From Hymenobacter cellulosivorans (lineage in GTDB: Bacteria; Bacteroidota; Bacteroidia; Cytophagales; Hymenobacteraceae), in NCBI RefSeq assembly GCF_022919135.1, contig NZ_CP095049.1, positions 5,212,501-5,276,500 on the forward strand: a stretch of DNA of 64,000 bases, in the 5' to 3' direction. Positions 18,401-27,494 of this stretch are shown one piece after another. Under the pieces are notes generated by a model that was not told the origin of the DNA, ran no database searches, and saw nothing but the letters and a program-made list of their open reading frames with translations. The position numbers and the translations under genes are program-made. Each line of letters begins with the position of its first letter. Position 1 is the first letter of the stretch.

Positions 18401-21036
18401 GTATTGCCCACGATTTGCGTCGTGCCGAACAGGCTAACATTATCTACCCCAAACGTACCGCCGCTGCCCGATGCTCCATACGCGTAAATGCGGAACACGA
18501 CTGTACCGGAGAAGGCTCCTAGGCTGGTCAACGAAACCGTTTTGGTAGTTCCGTAAGCACTGCTCGAATTCTGGATGGCGCCTACCGTCGCGTTGAAATT
18601 ATTGAGGCTGGTGCGCAGTTCCCAGGTTTGAGGACCGGTGCCCGAGGCGCGGTCCTGTAGGGTCAGCGTAGTGGGCACTGCCTCAAAACCGGTGGCGACG
18701 GTCAGGCGAAACTCGAAGTAACCCTTAGTTGTGTCGGCCAGCGGGGCAGTAAAAGGGAAGTTTGAAGCACGGAAATCATCGTTGGAAGTGTCACTCAAAC
18801 CAGGGCTGCGCTTGAAAGCACTACCACTCACGTTGGACCCTACCGTAGAGGGATTTTCCGGGTTGGTCGCCGCCTGGAAGTTGTACCCCAACAACGGCCC
18901 CGCTGCGGTAGTAAACGCTTCGTCGGCCCCGTAGCTGATGCCCACGTTGTTGGTAGCATAGGCGGCTACGTAATATGTTGTAGTGCCCGTAAGACCAGTG
19001 AGGGTGCTTGTGAAATTGCCCGTGTTGGCCGAGGACGTTACCTGGGTTACACCGCTGCCACCGATACGGGGGTTGGGCGAGGTGCTATACACTACGCCGC
19101 GGGCCGTAACAGTCGCTCCCGGTGAGGTCACGCTGCCACCCGAAGTAGCCGAGCTGAACGAGATGTTGGTGACGGCAGCAGTGGTTACCACGGGAGCCGT
19201 TGTCACAGTAAAGGAGCCCGTAGCCGAGTACGTCGTGGTGCCATCAGACAAGACCACGGCCCCGCTTGCCGAGCCTGCGGCCACCGTGGCCGTTACCGCC
19301 GTGGCCGTAGCCGACACGTTGGTAGCAGGGGTTCCCCCTACTGTTACGCCGGTGATAGTGCTCAGATTAGCGCCGGAAATCGTTATCACCGTTCCTACCG
19401 GGCCAACAGGTGGGGTAAAGGTGGTGGGAGCTGGCTGCGGAACAAATGGCGTAGCGGAGGTCTGCACGCCAGTGCTGTAGCCATCCCCATTAGTAGTGAA
19501 AGCCTTGAAAAAGTAGGCGGTGCCATTCGTTAGGCCCATGACCGTAGCACTCGTTCCGGCGCCAGCATATACCACAAATTGCCCATTCCCCAGGTCAGAG
19601 CCCGTTCCATACGCCGCATTGGCCGTAAAGGCCCCCGAAGGCGTGGCCGTGATGCTGGCCGGGCTGGCTACAATAACCGTTTGGGTAAAGCAGGAAGCCG
19701 GCACACTCCAACTGAGGCCAGCCTGGGCATTACCGGCCGTAGCTGTAAAGCTGGTTACCTCATTAGTCTGATAATTCACGACCGTCAGGTTGGCCCCGTT
19801 ATCGGAGCCGGTAGTGGCCGGGCTGCTGGCATCTACCCGGATGCGGTACGCGGCACCCGAGGCTACCGAGGCCGGAATCACGGCATTGATGGTCCCGGCA
19901 TTGGCATCACTAATCACGCTGCCAATACTGGTCGTACCAAGGTAAGCCGTATAGGTGTTGCCGCTGAAAGTACCCGAGGAAGTGAATGGCACCGAAACCG
20001 CCGCTCCTGTGCTGCCCACGCAATAGGTCGTAGCCGCAATAGCTGTAGTAGTGACCGTATTGCTGGCTACGGCCGTCACCGTAAAGTTCAGCACGTTTGA
20101 GTCGGTACCGGTACTGCCATTCTTAACTGTTACCGGAAAGGTGCCCGTTGTAGCCACGGCACTAGCCGGTACGCTGGCCGTCAACTGAGTAGCCGATACG
20201 TAGGTCGTTGTCAGGGCCGCGCCGTTGAAATACGCAATGGCATTGCTGGCGAAGCCTGTTCCTGTCAAGGTCAGCGTGAAACCGCTACTGCCAGCCACAG
20301 TTGTGCTCGGGTCGAGTGAGATGATAGAGGCAACATCAGTTGCCGTGCTTGTCACGCTGATATTATCTACGGCTATTTTTGGCCGGTTATTAGAACCACC
20401 GCCACTAGCAGGATAATTGTAAAAACGAATCCGGGCCGTACTAACGTTGTCCAGCGCTTTGGGCAACGCAACACTGATTGTCCCCGAGCTTGCAACGTTG
20501 TTAATAACGGTGATGGCTGCGGCAGAAATTTCGGTGTAAGCCGTTCCATCGGTGCTATAATACACTTTCAGTCCACCGGGTCGGCTGCCCGTCGAGTTAC
20601 TTACCTGGGCATAGTCAAAGGCCAGGGTACCGGCAGTTCGACCTGAGAAATTCAAGTTGAGGTCTACTGCTACAGCAGAGGTAAGGTCGCTCCCAGTGGT
20701 CAGGAATAACAAAGCCTGTGTTCCTTTCTGTACACCACCGCTCGTACCCGAGCTAAATGTGGCCGAGCTAACCGTCGTTCTGGTACCATTCGGAATAGTA
20801 CCGGTTGTATTGTTTACCCCAACACTGCTAAAGTAGTTGGCCGCTCGGCCTGAGTTTGCGATAGTAGTCCAGGTAGCTATATCCGCAAAGGTCTCTGAGT
20901 AATTTCCGCTACTTAGTGGATAGTATGTCTGCCCCCGTCCCAACAGAGGAAAGAGCAGCATTAGCAATAAGAAAAACCCGCTAGGCCCCAGCCTAGCTCG
21001 TTTTCTCAGTTCGTTTCGAGTACTGCTTTTAATCAT
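15433..21036 (-). CDS. Giant multi-domain secreted protein with type IX (type A) sorting domain
   Basis: 1,867 aa, very rich in Thr, Ser, Gly and Val. Signal peptide with a long n-region (about residues 1-36, ending GRGQ). Then a jelly-roll-like domain (40-230), an IPT/TIG-like domain (about 240-325), several Ig/fibronectin-like repeats including a second TIG-like unit, another jelly-roll-like unit near 770-930, and a repeat with LTGSNLDATPVTVTAPAGF. The last third has a beta-helical look (FINNSGASSGG region), followed by the SLTSFTA / TTASELNNARFEVQRS cassette and a YPNP-type sorting region ending ILENGRASTHKITRAD. Probably a surface adhesin or structural protein. Separated from both neighbouring cargo genes by terminators, so each is its own unit. 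Confidence 0.85.
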   Translation of the reverse strand: MIKSSTRNELRKRARLGPSGFFLLLMLLFPLLGRGQTYYPLSSGNYSETFADIATWTTIANSGRAANYFSSVGVNNTTGTIPNGTRTTVSSATFSSGTSGGVQKGTQALLFLTTGSDLTSAVAVDLNLNFSGRTAGTLAFDYAQVSNSTGSRPGGLKVYYSTDGTAYTEISAAAITVINNVASSGTISVALPKALDNVSTARIRFYNYPASGGGSNNRPKIAVDNISVTSTATDVASIISLDPSTTVAGSSGFTLTLTGTGFASNAIAYFNGAALTTTYVSATQLTASVPASAVATTGTFPVTVKNGSTGTDSNVLNFTVTAVASNTVTTTAIAATTYCVGSTGAAVSVPFTSSGTFSGNTYTAYLGTTSIGSVISDANAGTINAVIPASVASGAAYRIRVDASSPATTGSDNGANLTVVNYQTNEVTSFTATAGNAQAGLSWSVPASCFTQTVIVASPASITATPSGAFTANAAYGTGSDLGNGQFVVYAGAGTSATVMGLTNGTAYFFKAFTTNGDGYSTGVQTSATPFVPQPAPTTFTPPVGPVGTVITISGANLSTITGVTVGGTPATNVSATATAVTATVAAGSASGAVVLSDGTTTYSATGSFTVTTAPVVTTAAVTNISFSSATSGGSVTSPGATVTARGVVYSTSPNPRIGGSGVTQVTSSANTGNFTSTLTGLTGTTTYYVAAYATNNVGISYGADEAFTTAAGPLLGYNFQAATNPENPSTVGSNVSGSAFKRSPGLSDTSNDDFRASNFPFTAPLADTTKGYFEFRLTVATGFEAVPTTLTLQDRASGTGPQTWELRTSLNNFNATVGAIQNSSSAYGTTKTVSLTSLGAFSGTVVFRIYAYGASGSGGTFGVDNVSLFGTTQIVGNTISAPAVTGSAFCAGATFNATFTPTGSFGAANSFIAQLSDASGVFSATPTEVGRLDNNSGTTAQTIAITVPGATTSGTGYKLRIISTDPRITGLASGAFAVVNNPMVSVTPAADQSIGIGVNGTTLTATETPAATSRQWYFALSPGGAATAINGATGLTYTPNFASAGEYYVKAVSTFAACGLVTSNEVKITVAAATPTLTAATSPATSPTAISGLATAEGTPSTAKTYTLTGSNLDATPVTVTAPAGFQVSTTAAFTGITTDANTLNLTPAGGSLNQVVYVRLTGTTAGSFSGSVTNSNGSLSAPVLVSGAVSGVVVSRWDGGGDGTSFADARNWTTDQVPTTGEDVLLDHSFVSGAYTMTLPAVTSGTLSLGSLTINPNGGASITALLPNSNTAQDYLRFTKATNALVIYNGGVFINNSGASSGGSGNSVDVTPNGQNFIIYNGGTYVHRTPRGVGALLDNLSTVSGTETGLVQFDVPSGSSYSIPSTGRTYGSLSLSYPATSTPPASGFFPYLTSGTSPFVVRGNLTMAANVSFTVELNSDMSVRGNLLNAGRFKFAPANLTNARRLILNGTTPQTISGTPLTQSNTGTSFLGLNVILQINNPAGVTLATGVVLNSLGNANSGGLELLNGVLSTSGSAMLKLAADAVLLPAQPSAASYVNGPLQREIQPTPTTAVVADYLFPIGQNGKYRPLTLNVASLDALTTFTATQNDAAFPDRRLTGDLARVSRVRYFSVVPTVVPATFSGTITLSFGADDEVTNPALSSFVIGKNSGNGWENIGRSANTSTTLTSGTFTSFSDFALASTDPSMADNPLPVSLTSFTAQRQPAGIVIRWTTASELNNARFEVQRSLNGREFATIAVVAGQGQSSRWRQYSVLDQQPAPGLAYYRLRQVDLDGKTSYSAVAVVDGLAELQLYPNPVRHTLTIQGATASQPLQVSITDLTGRPVWSGACAPGGSIDMQRFPQGTYLVRILENGRASTHKITRAD

Positions 21037-21158
21037 GCAAACGACAGATAAAGAAAAGATGTGGAAAGAGCAATATATTCATTAAAAGTAGATATTATAC
21101 CATTGATAATTACTATAGTCCTTGTTAAGCAATAGTTACCACTGTAATGACCCATAAA

Positions 21159-21187
21159 AAAAGGCCTCCCGAACCGGGAGGCCTTTT
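21159..21187. terminator. Terminator downstream of the 1,048-aa cargo gene
   Basis: 13-bp perfect stem (21159-21171 with 21175-21187) and 3-nt loop, with A and T runs on either side, 21 bp after the minus-strand stop at 21209. Confidence 0.9.
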
Positions 21188-21208
21188 CTATTTGGTGAAC
21201 CAGTAAGA

Positions 21209-24200
21209 CTAGTTCTTGATCAGTTTGCGGCTCACTTTCGATTCGCCTTCGCCCACCACAATGATGTAGGTGCCGGGCTTCAGATCCTGCGTGTTCAGTT
21301 CGCCTTGGTTGCTCAAACGAGCCTGGCGAATCTCACGGCCCGACAGGTCGGTGATGCGAACCAGCAGACCTTCCGTGGTACCGGCAGGCAGTGCTACAGT
21401 TACTACATCAGCACCCTGCGTCGGGTTGGGGTACACGCTAACTTCAGTCAGCTTAGTCGTAACTACCACTGTCTTCGAGAAAGAAGCCGTGCCGTCCTCG
21501 TCGATCTGCTTCAGACGGTAGTACGATACACCGGCCAGAGGCTTGGTATCAACTGCTTCGTACTTCGTGCGGGTGGTAGCCGTGCCAGCACCTTTCTTGA
21601 AGTCAATCGTCGTGAAGGTTTTGGCATCCGAGCTGCGCTGCACTTCGAAACCACGGTTGTTGGTTTCGCTGGCCGTAGCCCAGTTCAGCACTACGCTGTT
21701 GTCACGAACTTGAGCCGTGAACGCAACCAGCTCCACGGGCAGTGGGTTCTGCGGCTCGTTGTTGGGCACACGGTAGTTTTCCGCGTTCAGAACGCCGTCG
21801 TTGTTGAATTCGAAAGCGAAGAAGTTATAGCTCAAGTTGGGATCCAGGCCGCTTACGGTGAAGTTGTCCGAAGCTGCGCTGAATACCACGTAGGTGTTGG
21901 TAGAAGCTTCGATAGCCGTACCGCTACCGAATACATAGGCACCATTTACCGTCGTACCGGGGTTGAAGTTTTGCTTGTCGCGGGGGAACAAGCTGGTAGG
22001 CAGCTGCTGGTAAGTGCTGCTGGCAATTACCAAGCGGTTCTGACCGTAGCTAGTACCAGCTGGCGGGTTCGACAAGTTGAAGGTAATCGTAGCCGAGCTA
22101 CCGTTACGTACGATGGTAGCCGTCGACTGTACCGTGGGCTCCGTGGCAATAGAGAAGCCCGTGGTCCGGCCGAAGCCGCTGGTCAAGGCGAAAGCACTAC
22201 CGCCGAAGAAGCTAGCATTGGTAAACAGCAACTCTTGAGCGGCGTTACCCACGCGGGTCGGAGCAAAACGAACCAGCACATTACGGGTGAAGTTGCCTTG
22301 GTTATCGGGAGTGATAGAAGCACTCTTCACATACGTAGCACCGTTGTCCAGCGAGAACTCAAACTGAGGAATGCCGGTAGGGTTACGGGGGTTGTTTTCG
22401 TTGGGGAACTGTACCGTTACATCACCAGCCAGCAGGAAGCCATCCAAACGAACAGTCGTGGGTGCCGAAGTGGTGCCTTTCACGATGTTGTCGGGGAAGC
22501 TACCAATAGCGCGGTCCAGACGAATGGTCGGCTCACTGATACCAGTTACCGATACGTCGAAGTTCGGAGCTGGAGCACTGGAGTTCCGAATGTCAGCCGT
22601 TACTGTAACAGCATTTACACCCGGCACGAAGCGTACGAAAATTTCGCGCTGCGTTACGTTGCCTTGCGCATCAGGAGTGAAAGACAGCTGCGATACGAAG
22701 TTCACGTTGTCAGACGAAACCTGGAAGTAACCAGCGTTCGGGCCAATAGGCTGCACGATCAGTGGATCAATCAGGTTGGTACCAGCCAGCAAATACGACT
22801 GCGAAGCCGACTGCGTAGTAGGACGGGTTACGAAGGTAAATTCGTTGCCGTTAGGGTTCGAAACCGAGATGTCTGAAATAGCGCCGCTGGTGTTGGTAGC
22901 GGTGATAGAAACCAGTCGGTCTTCAGCGCCCGTGCTCTTTACATCGATACGCTCATTAAAATTGCCGGCGGCTACAAGAGCTACCAAACGAACCTCAATA
23001 ATCTGCGCCGAAACCGTGCTGCCAACTGGGTTGATGGTCAGCGGGCCCTTGGTGAAGCTACCACCAGCCGAAGCATTGCGGATTTCAATGTTAGGGCTGC
23101 TAGGAGACAACACGATACCGGCCGACAGGTCGGTGCCGCTTACTTCGAAGCTGCGGGTGCTTGTGCCACCGCTGCTGGTTACCGTGCCAAAGTTCAGAGC
23201 ACCGGGGTTCACGGACACTACCGCAACGCCCGAGCTTGGGGTACCTTCGCCCGTTACGCGTACCAACTGAGTGGTAGCGTTGGTCGAAGTTACCGTGATA
23301 TCATTGGCATAGGTCTGAACGATCGTAGGGCTGAAAACCACGTCGATAGCCGTGCTTGCCAGGGTACCATTCGTTGGCGTCAGGGTAATAGCGTTGGTCG
23401 AGAAGAAATTCGTACCGGTACGGATGCGGAAGCCAGCGGGAGGCGTAATGGTGACAGGGCTTTGCAGGTCCTGGCCGCTTACATTGAACGTGCGGACAAT
23501 AGAGCTAGTAGAGCCAACTGTTACCTGTCCAAAGTCGCCTAGGGAGCTAGGCGCAGCGGTCAGCACCGGCGTGGGCAGTACACCTGAACCCGAAACCCCA
23601 ACGTTAACCGTGTTGGCACCAGGACTGGTTACTGTTACATTGTCTACATAGCTCTGAGCGGCCGTAGGTAGAAAGCGGATGTTAACAGTCGTCGAGCTAA
23701 CCGTGCCGCTCACTGCGGGCAGGACAACCGATGAACCGTACGTTCCATTGCCTACGCTCACTTGGAAGCCCGTAGGAGCCGTTACGGTGATAGGGCCATT
23801 CAAAGACGTACCCGATACTACCGTCGTCTGCGGAGCCGAAGGAGTGTTTACAACCTGAGTACCAAAGCTACGCGAGGTAGGATCAGCCATTACGGTAGGC
23901 GTACCAGCGGCACGGGTCCCAGTCAGGTTGAAAGAAACGGGGTTAGCTTCATCCGAGGTAAAATTCAGCGTACGATTGATAACCGTACCAGCCGTTCCAG
24001 GCGTCGGGCGGAAGCGAGCATATACTACGGTGTTGATTTGGCCGTCGGCAGCTGGATTCAGGTCGAAAGCACTACCGCTGAAGGTAATGTTGTCACGGCT
24101 GATTTCGTAGCCAGTGCCGCTCAGCGCTACTGTAACAGGCATGGACAGGCCCGAGCCGGAAACGGTGTAAGACTTCGCGCCCGAGAATGAACCTACGGCC

Positions 24201-24355
24201 ACGGAACCGAAGTTCTGAGGATTGGCGGGGTCAGAAGGAGTTACGCTAAAAGTCTGTGCTTGCCCCACAAATGGCAGGGCCAGCAGGAGCAGCAACAAAA
24301 ACCGCCAGTGCGGCTTTCGCACCCACTGCTGGGCACTCTTGTAAGAGTTTTTCAT
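21209..24355 (-). CDS. Secreted Ig-like repeat protein with type IX (type A) sorting domain
   Basis: 1,048 aa. Signal peptide (about residues 1-34, FVGQAQ) with a twin-Lys n-region. Then about six tandem units of roughly 100 residues, each with a pattern like NFGxVxxG, SYxVSGxxL, PVTVTxPxGF and a C-terminal FxP turn, resembling choice-of-anchor/abnormal-spindle Ig folds. Next comes a less regular domain (about 725-875), then the LPVELVAFTA / WATASETNNRGFEVQRS cassette, and a sorting region with YPNP and a C-terminal SRKLIKN. A surface or released structural or adhesive protein; no enzyme motif seen. Confidence 0.85.
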   Translation of the reverse strand: MKNSYKSAQQWVRKPHWRFLLLLLLALPFVGQAQTFSVTPSDPANPQNFGSVAVGSFSGAKSYTVSGSGLSMPVTVALSGTGYEISRDNITFSGSAFDLNPAADGQINTVVYARFRPTPGTAGTVINRTLNFTSDEANPVSFNLTGTRAAGTPTVMADPTSRSFGTQVVNTPSAPQTTVVSGTSLNGPITVTAPTGFQVSVGNGTYGSSVVLPAVSGTVSSTTVNIRFLPTAAQSYVDNVTVTSPGANTVNVGVSGSGVLPTPVLTAAPSSLGDFGQVTVGSTSSIVRTFNVSGQDLQSPVTITPPAGFRIRTGTNFFSTNAITLTPTNGTLASTAIDVVFSPTIVQTYANDITVTSTNATTQLVRVTGEGTPSSGVAVVSVNPGALNFGTVTSSGGTSTRSFEVSGTDLSAGIVLSPSSPNIEIRNASAGGSFTKGPLTINPVGSTVSAQIIEVRLVALVAAGNFNERIDVKSTGAEDRLVSITATNTSGAISDISVSNPNGNEFTFVTRPTTQSASQSYLLAGTNLIDPLIVQPIGPNAGYFQVSSDNVNFVSQLSFTPDAQGNVTQREIFVRFVPGVNAVTVTADIRNSSAPAPNFDVSVTGISEPTIRLDRAIGSFPDNIVKGTTSAPTTVRLDGFLLAGDVTVQFPNENNPRNPTGIPQFEFSLDNGATYVKSASITPDNQGNFTRNVLVRFAPTRVGNAAQELLFTNASFFGGSAFALTSGFGRTTGFSIATEPTVQSTATIVRNGSSATITFNLSNPPAGTSYGQNRLVIASSTYQQLPTSLFPRDKQNFNPGTTVNGAYVFGSGTAIEASTNTYVVFSAASDNFTVSGLDPNLSYNFFAFEFNNDGVLNAENYRVPNNEPQNPLPVELVAFTAQVRDNSVVLNWATASETNNRGFEVQRSSDAKTFTTIDFKKGAGTATTRTKYEAVDTKPLAGVSYYRLKQIDEDGTASFSKTVVVTTKLTEVSVYPNPTQGADVVTVALPAGTTEGLLVRITDLSGREIRQARLSNQGELNTQDLKPGTYIIVVGEGESKVSRKLIKN

Positions 24356-25619
24356 AGTATGTTCAGGTAAAGGTTACAAAAGAAAAAAGGAAAAGGGAAC
24401 AAGTAAGACCTATGGTCGAAACTCAACGTCATTACGCGGAAACTCAGTGAATAGATTACTAAATTTCACAGGTTAGATGGTATTTTTTCGTGATTAAAAA
24501 GGACCAAAGGTTTTTGAAAGGCTGCGCATTACGACCACAATTCGTGCCAAACGCGTTACTTATCGAATACATGCACTATTCCAAGCAGTTTTTACTGGAG
24601 TATTCAAATTTAACTTTATAGTTAAATTATAGTATTCCATTAAATATGCATTTGGCATTATATTCCGGCTGGCGGTGCAAAGTTGCATCATTTTCCCTAC
24701 ATACGGGGCATCATAAATCCGGCAAAATTTACTTTCCGGAGAAATATTAGTGACCATTTTGTTATCTGGAGCATGTTTCCCCATGCCAGTACGCTTACTC
24801 TGCCACATAAACAGAAAAGGTTTATGGCCGGCTTGATACAAGCAAGCAAGGCAACTAGTTCAGCGTTAAAGCATATTTACGCTGAACTCAACCATAGTAT
24901 CCTGCTGCAGAGGCAGATAAATTTTATATATTATAATTAATATTCAATAAGGCTAATCCAAGCTACTCGGCTGAGACGTTGATGTCTACTTACTATTCGC
25001 ATTTACGAGGCCTATGTAGTAGATGGTTTACACGCTATTACCATGAGTAGTAGAAAAGAGATAAGTGGCTACTGTTGGAGCTCCCTCCCAGTGAAATCCG
25101 GGTTGGGTTAGGACCAACATAGGATAGACTAAGTAATTGAAGAGACTACCAAGGTACCCTCCTAAATTTACTCGAAGGCCCTTATATATAAGAGAAGGCC
25201 TTGCTTGTCGAGCTTAGGCCAATGATATGCTCTGGAAAAACAGCAGCCAGCACCCCAGCCCCATCATCCAAGGGCGCCACCACAGGGCCATTACGCCCAG
25301 GGCTGAAGCTGGAGAGGCAGAGGAACCAGTGTGCTTTGTAGTAGATACACGAGTAGTCATGGCTCACTATACTTCATTGATAATGAAACAGGTAAGAACC
25401 GCAGCACAACGGAAGCTTACTTGACCAATAAACTTAATTATTTAACAGAATAATACAAACATTAAAAGCTTTTTGCTCTAACTGTTTGTAAAAACAGTTA
25501 CATGAACCCGTCACAATACTAAGCAGATGCTTTATAAACATCGGTTCATCAGGTAGTTACAATACAAGCAACCTAGCGACAGAAGTAATACCTATCACGG
25601 TTGCTTACGTACTGCCCTA
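24356..25619. other. AT-rich intergenic region of 1.26 kb
   Basis: Clearly poorer in G+C than the rest of the window. Stop codons are frequent in all frames. Seen inside: a TAACTGTTT/AAACAGTTA hairpin at 25479-25500, an AAGGCC/GGCCTT hairpin at 25175-25202 and one possible tiny ORF (separate entry). No RNA gene, transposase remnant or recognisable domain. It may be regulatory space for the divergent cargo gene or old acquired DNA. Confidence 0.6.
25214..25360 (-). CDS. Possible 48-aa small membrane protein
   Basis: Hand-translated ORF in the AT-rich gap. It opens with a polar Ser/Thr-rich stretch of about 18 residues, then one hydrophobic Trp-rich helix containing GVMALWWRPWMMG and CWLLFFQS. 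Local G+C rises across it. A weak hairpin (25175-25202) lies 11 bp past its stop. No ribosome site and no homologue known to me; it may be a chance ORF. Confidence 0.3.
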   Translation of the reverse strand: MTTRVSTTKHTGSSASPASALGVMALWWRPWMMGLGCWLLFFQSISLA

Positions 25620-26798
25620 CTACCCCAGCACATGAGGCACAAACTCTGACAAGTTGGTAATAACTCCTGTTTCGCGCCGGAAGCTGACAGCGCAAGCCTC
25701 ACCAGCCCAGAATACCCCGGCCTGATACTGCCTGCCCTGAGCATCCTGGGGCAGGTGGGCCCAGCGCTGCCGCACCTGAGGCTGATGGGCAAACTCGCCG
25801 GGCTGCTCCCCGCGCAGAGTTGCACCATCTATTTCTGCCACGTTCTGTCCTTCTCGCCCCAACAGTGGCTTACGCACAAAATGCCCCGTGAGGTCTTCAA
25901 ACGCGGCTTCCAGCAGCAGCGGATGCTGTGGGTACGTCTGCCACAACCACGCCAACAGTCCCTTGCTCTGGAATAGCAGGGCATAGGCAGGGTTGGCAAT
26001 GATGACATCCCGGCTTAATAGCAGCTGGGTTAGATCAGCCGTAAGCTCGGGCTCTTCCTCAGCCATGATTTCCCAGGGTACCAGCTTAAACACGAAACCA
26101 AACCGGACCCACTCCCCCGGCTCTACCTCGGCCCATACCCCCCGCTCCGCTCCAGTTACCGACACCTGCATAGCATCCACGGGGCACACGTGCACCTGGG
26201 GAAAACCCGCGGCCCGGGCAGCTTCGGCCACGACAGCACAGTTGGCCTCGTCTTCGGCACTATCGGGCAGATACACGAGCAACAGGGCCGCATCGAGGTC
26301 AGAGTTGAGGCTGAGCCACTGCCTTAGTTGGGCTTCCAAACCTTCGAAAAGGCCGTTAGCCTGCCGGTCGTCTTCGTCCTGCTGAGCCGCTACCAGGCTG
26401 GCCCACTGCACCACGGCTGTTTCGGGAATACTGGTGGCCGTGTCGGCGTTGAACTCAATAAGCTTGGGACCGTCGGCGGTGCTGGCCAGGTCGAAACGGC
26501 CGTACAAATGCCAGTGCCGGTCGTCGTTCCAGGAGTGGCGCACAGCGGCCCAGAGGTTGGCCGGAATAGCCAGCAGTTGTAGCAAATCGTCGGGGACGGG
26601 GTCCGGAATAGACTGCACCGTCATATCATAGAGCGTGTCGGCGGCGGCCAGCAAGGCATCCGCTTCGGCTTCGGGCAGCACCACGGCTTCCTGGGCTACG
26701 TAGTTTTCACAGGCCTCCTCCACGGCCCAGTCCCAGCCCAGGCTGCGCACGGCGGGTCCCACATTGCCAGGCAGGGGCATAAGCTGAATCGTATTCAT
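25620..26798 (-). CDS. Glutathionylspermidine synthase-like ATP-grasp ligase
   Basis: 392 aa. Fits the synthetase (ATP-grasp) half of glutathionylspermidine synthase, without the amidase domain. Seen: YGRFDLA and KLIEFNADTATSIPET in the first half, a central FVFKLVPWE region, NPAYALLFQSKGLLAWL, and RKPLLGREGQNV, the loop typical of this family. It would join a carboxylate to an amine with ATP. It follows a lipoprotein gene by 18 bp, the arrangement of E. coli ygiB-ygiC and yjfM-yjfC. Real substrate unknown; E. coli homologues of this short form are not thought to make glutathionylspermidine. Confidence 0.87.
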   Translation of the reverse strand: MNTIQLMPLPGNVGPAVRSLGWDWAVEEACENYVAQEAVVLPEAEADALLAAADTLYDMTVQSIPDPVPDDLLQLLAIPANLWAAVRHSWNDDRHWHLYGRFDLASTADGPKLIEFNADTATSIPETAVVQWASLVAAQQDEDDRQANGLFEGLEAQLRQWLSLNSDLDAALLLVYLPDSAEDEANCAVVAEAARAAGFPQVHVCPVDAMQVSVTGAERGVWAEVEPGEWVRFGFVFKLVPWEIMAEEEPELTADLTQLLLSRDVIIANPAYALLFQSKGLLAWLWQTYPQHPLLLEAAFEDLTGHFVRKPLLGREGQNVAEIDGATLRGEQPGEFAHQPQVRQRWAHLPQDAQGRQYQAGVFWAGEACAVSFRRETGVITNLSEFVPHVLG

Positions 26799-26816
26799 AG
26801 CGGTTGCTTGAGAAGA

Positions 26817-27494
26817 TTACCCGCCAAAGCCGCCCCGCATGCCCCCACGGCTGCCAAAGCCGCTGCTCCGGCCGTAACGCGGCCCGCTGCTGCTACGCAC
26901 TGCCGAACGGTACACCGATGTGCTGGGCCGAATACCCGAGCTGCGGCCCGCGGTATTGCTGCTGAAGCCGCGCCCGAAGAAACCCCGACCCTGGTTCCGC
27001 TCCTGATTCACGCGCTGCCGCCACCCGCCGTTGTTCTGCATGATACCGGGATTAGCGTAATACCCTGGGTTGGGCGTCAGGAAGCGGCCGGCCATGTAAC
27101 CGATGCCACTCCACATTAGTACGTCCATCATGCTGGTGCCGCCCACACGGTTTTCGGGGTATTGCCGGCTGTAGTCCTGCATCTGCCGTTGCAAAGCTGC
27201 ACCCTGCAGGGTGTCTACCTTGCCGTCGTAGTGACGCATGATGGCCGCTACTTCTTCCTTACCGGCGGGCCGCTCGGCGGTAATTTTCCATTGGCCCGGC
27301 GAGGTTTCCGTCATTTCGGTAATGACGCCTTCGGAATAGCTGCCCTCATTGCCGCTCCCCCATTCCTGCGGGTTTTCGTTGCGGTTGGAGTCGGATGAAC
27401 AGGCGGGCAGCACGCCCAGTCCGAGGCTGGTAGCAGCAGCGGCCAGTAGCACGTTGCGGCGCCAGTCGCCGAGGCGGTAATAGTTCTTTTTCAT
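26817..27494 (-). CDS. Lipoprotein with Arg/Gly/Ser-rich tail ending Gly-Gly (UPF0323/DUF1190-like)
   Basis: 225 aa. Signal peptide with a lipobox-like LPAC near residue 32. A soluble segment of about 100 residues is followed by SGIGYMAGRFL, then a low-complexity tail from about 150 rich in Arg, Gly, Ser and Asn, with repeated RSS and RGG units and the exact C-terminus RGGMRGGFGG. The GYMxGR plus Gly-Gly ending recalls lipoproteins encoded next to short GspS-like enzymes in other bacteria. First gene of a two-gene operon with the ATP-grasp enzyme. Family name is tentative; lipoprotein status is likely. Confidence 0.75.
   Translation of the reverse strand: MKKNYYRLGDWRRNVLLAAAATSLGLGVLPACSSDSNRNENPQEWGSGNEGSYSEGVITEMTETSPGQWKITAERPAGKEEVAAIMRHYDGKVDTLQGAALQRQMQDYSRQYPENRVGGTSMMDVLMWSGIGYMAGRFLTPNPGYYANPGIMQNNGGWRQRVNQERNQGRGFFGRGFSSNTAGRSSGIRPSTSVYRSAVRSSSGPRYGRSSGFGSRGGMRGGFGG

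Noticed and set aside
24560..24940. Overlapping ORFs of 85-93 codons in the AT-rich gap
   Set aside because: Composition is not protein-like, the two strands overlap, and no motif or start context is present.
25620..26798. A bifunctional glutathionylspermidine synthase/amidase
   Set aside because: Only the ATP-grasp synthetase half is present; the N-terminal Cys amidase domain is missing.
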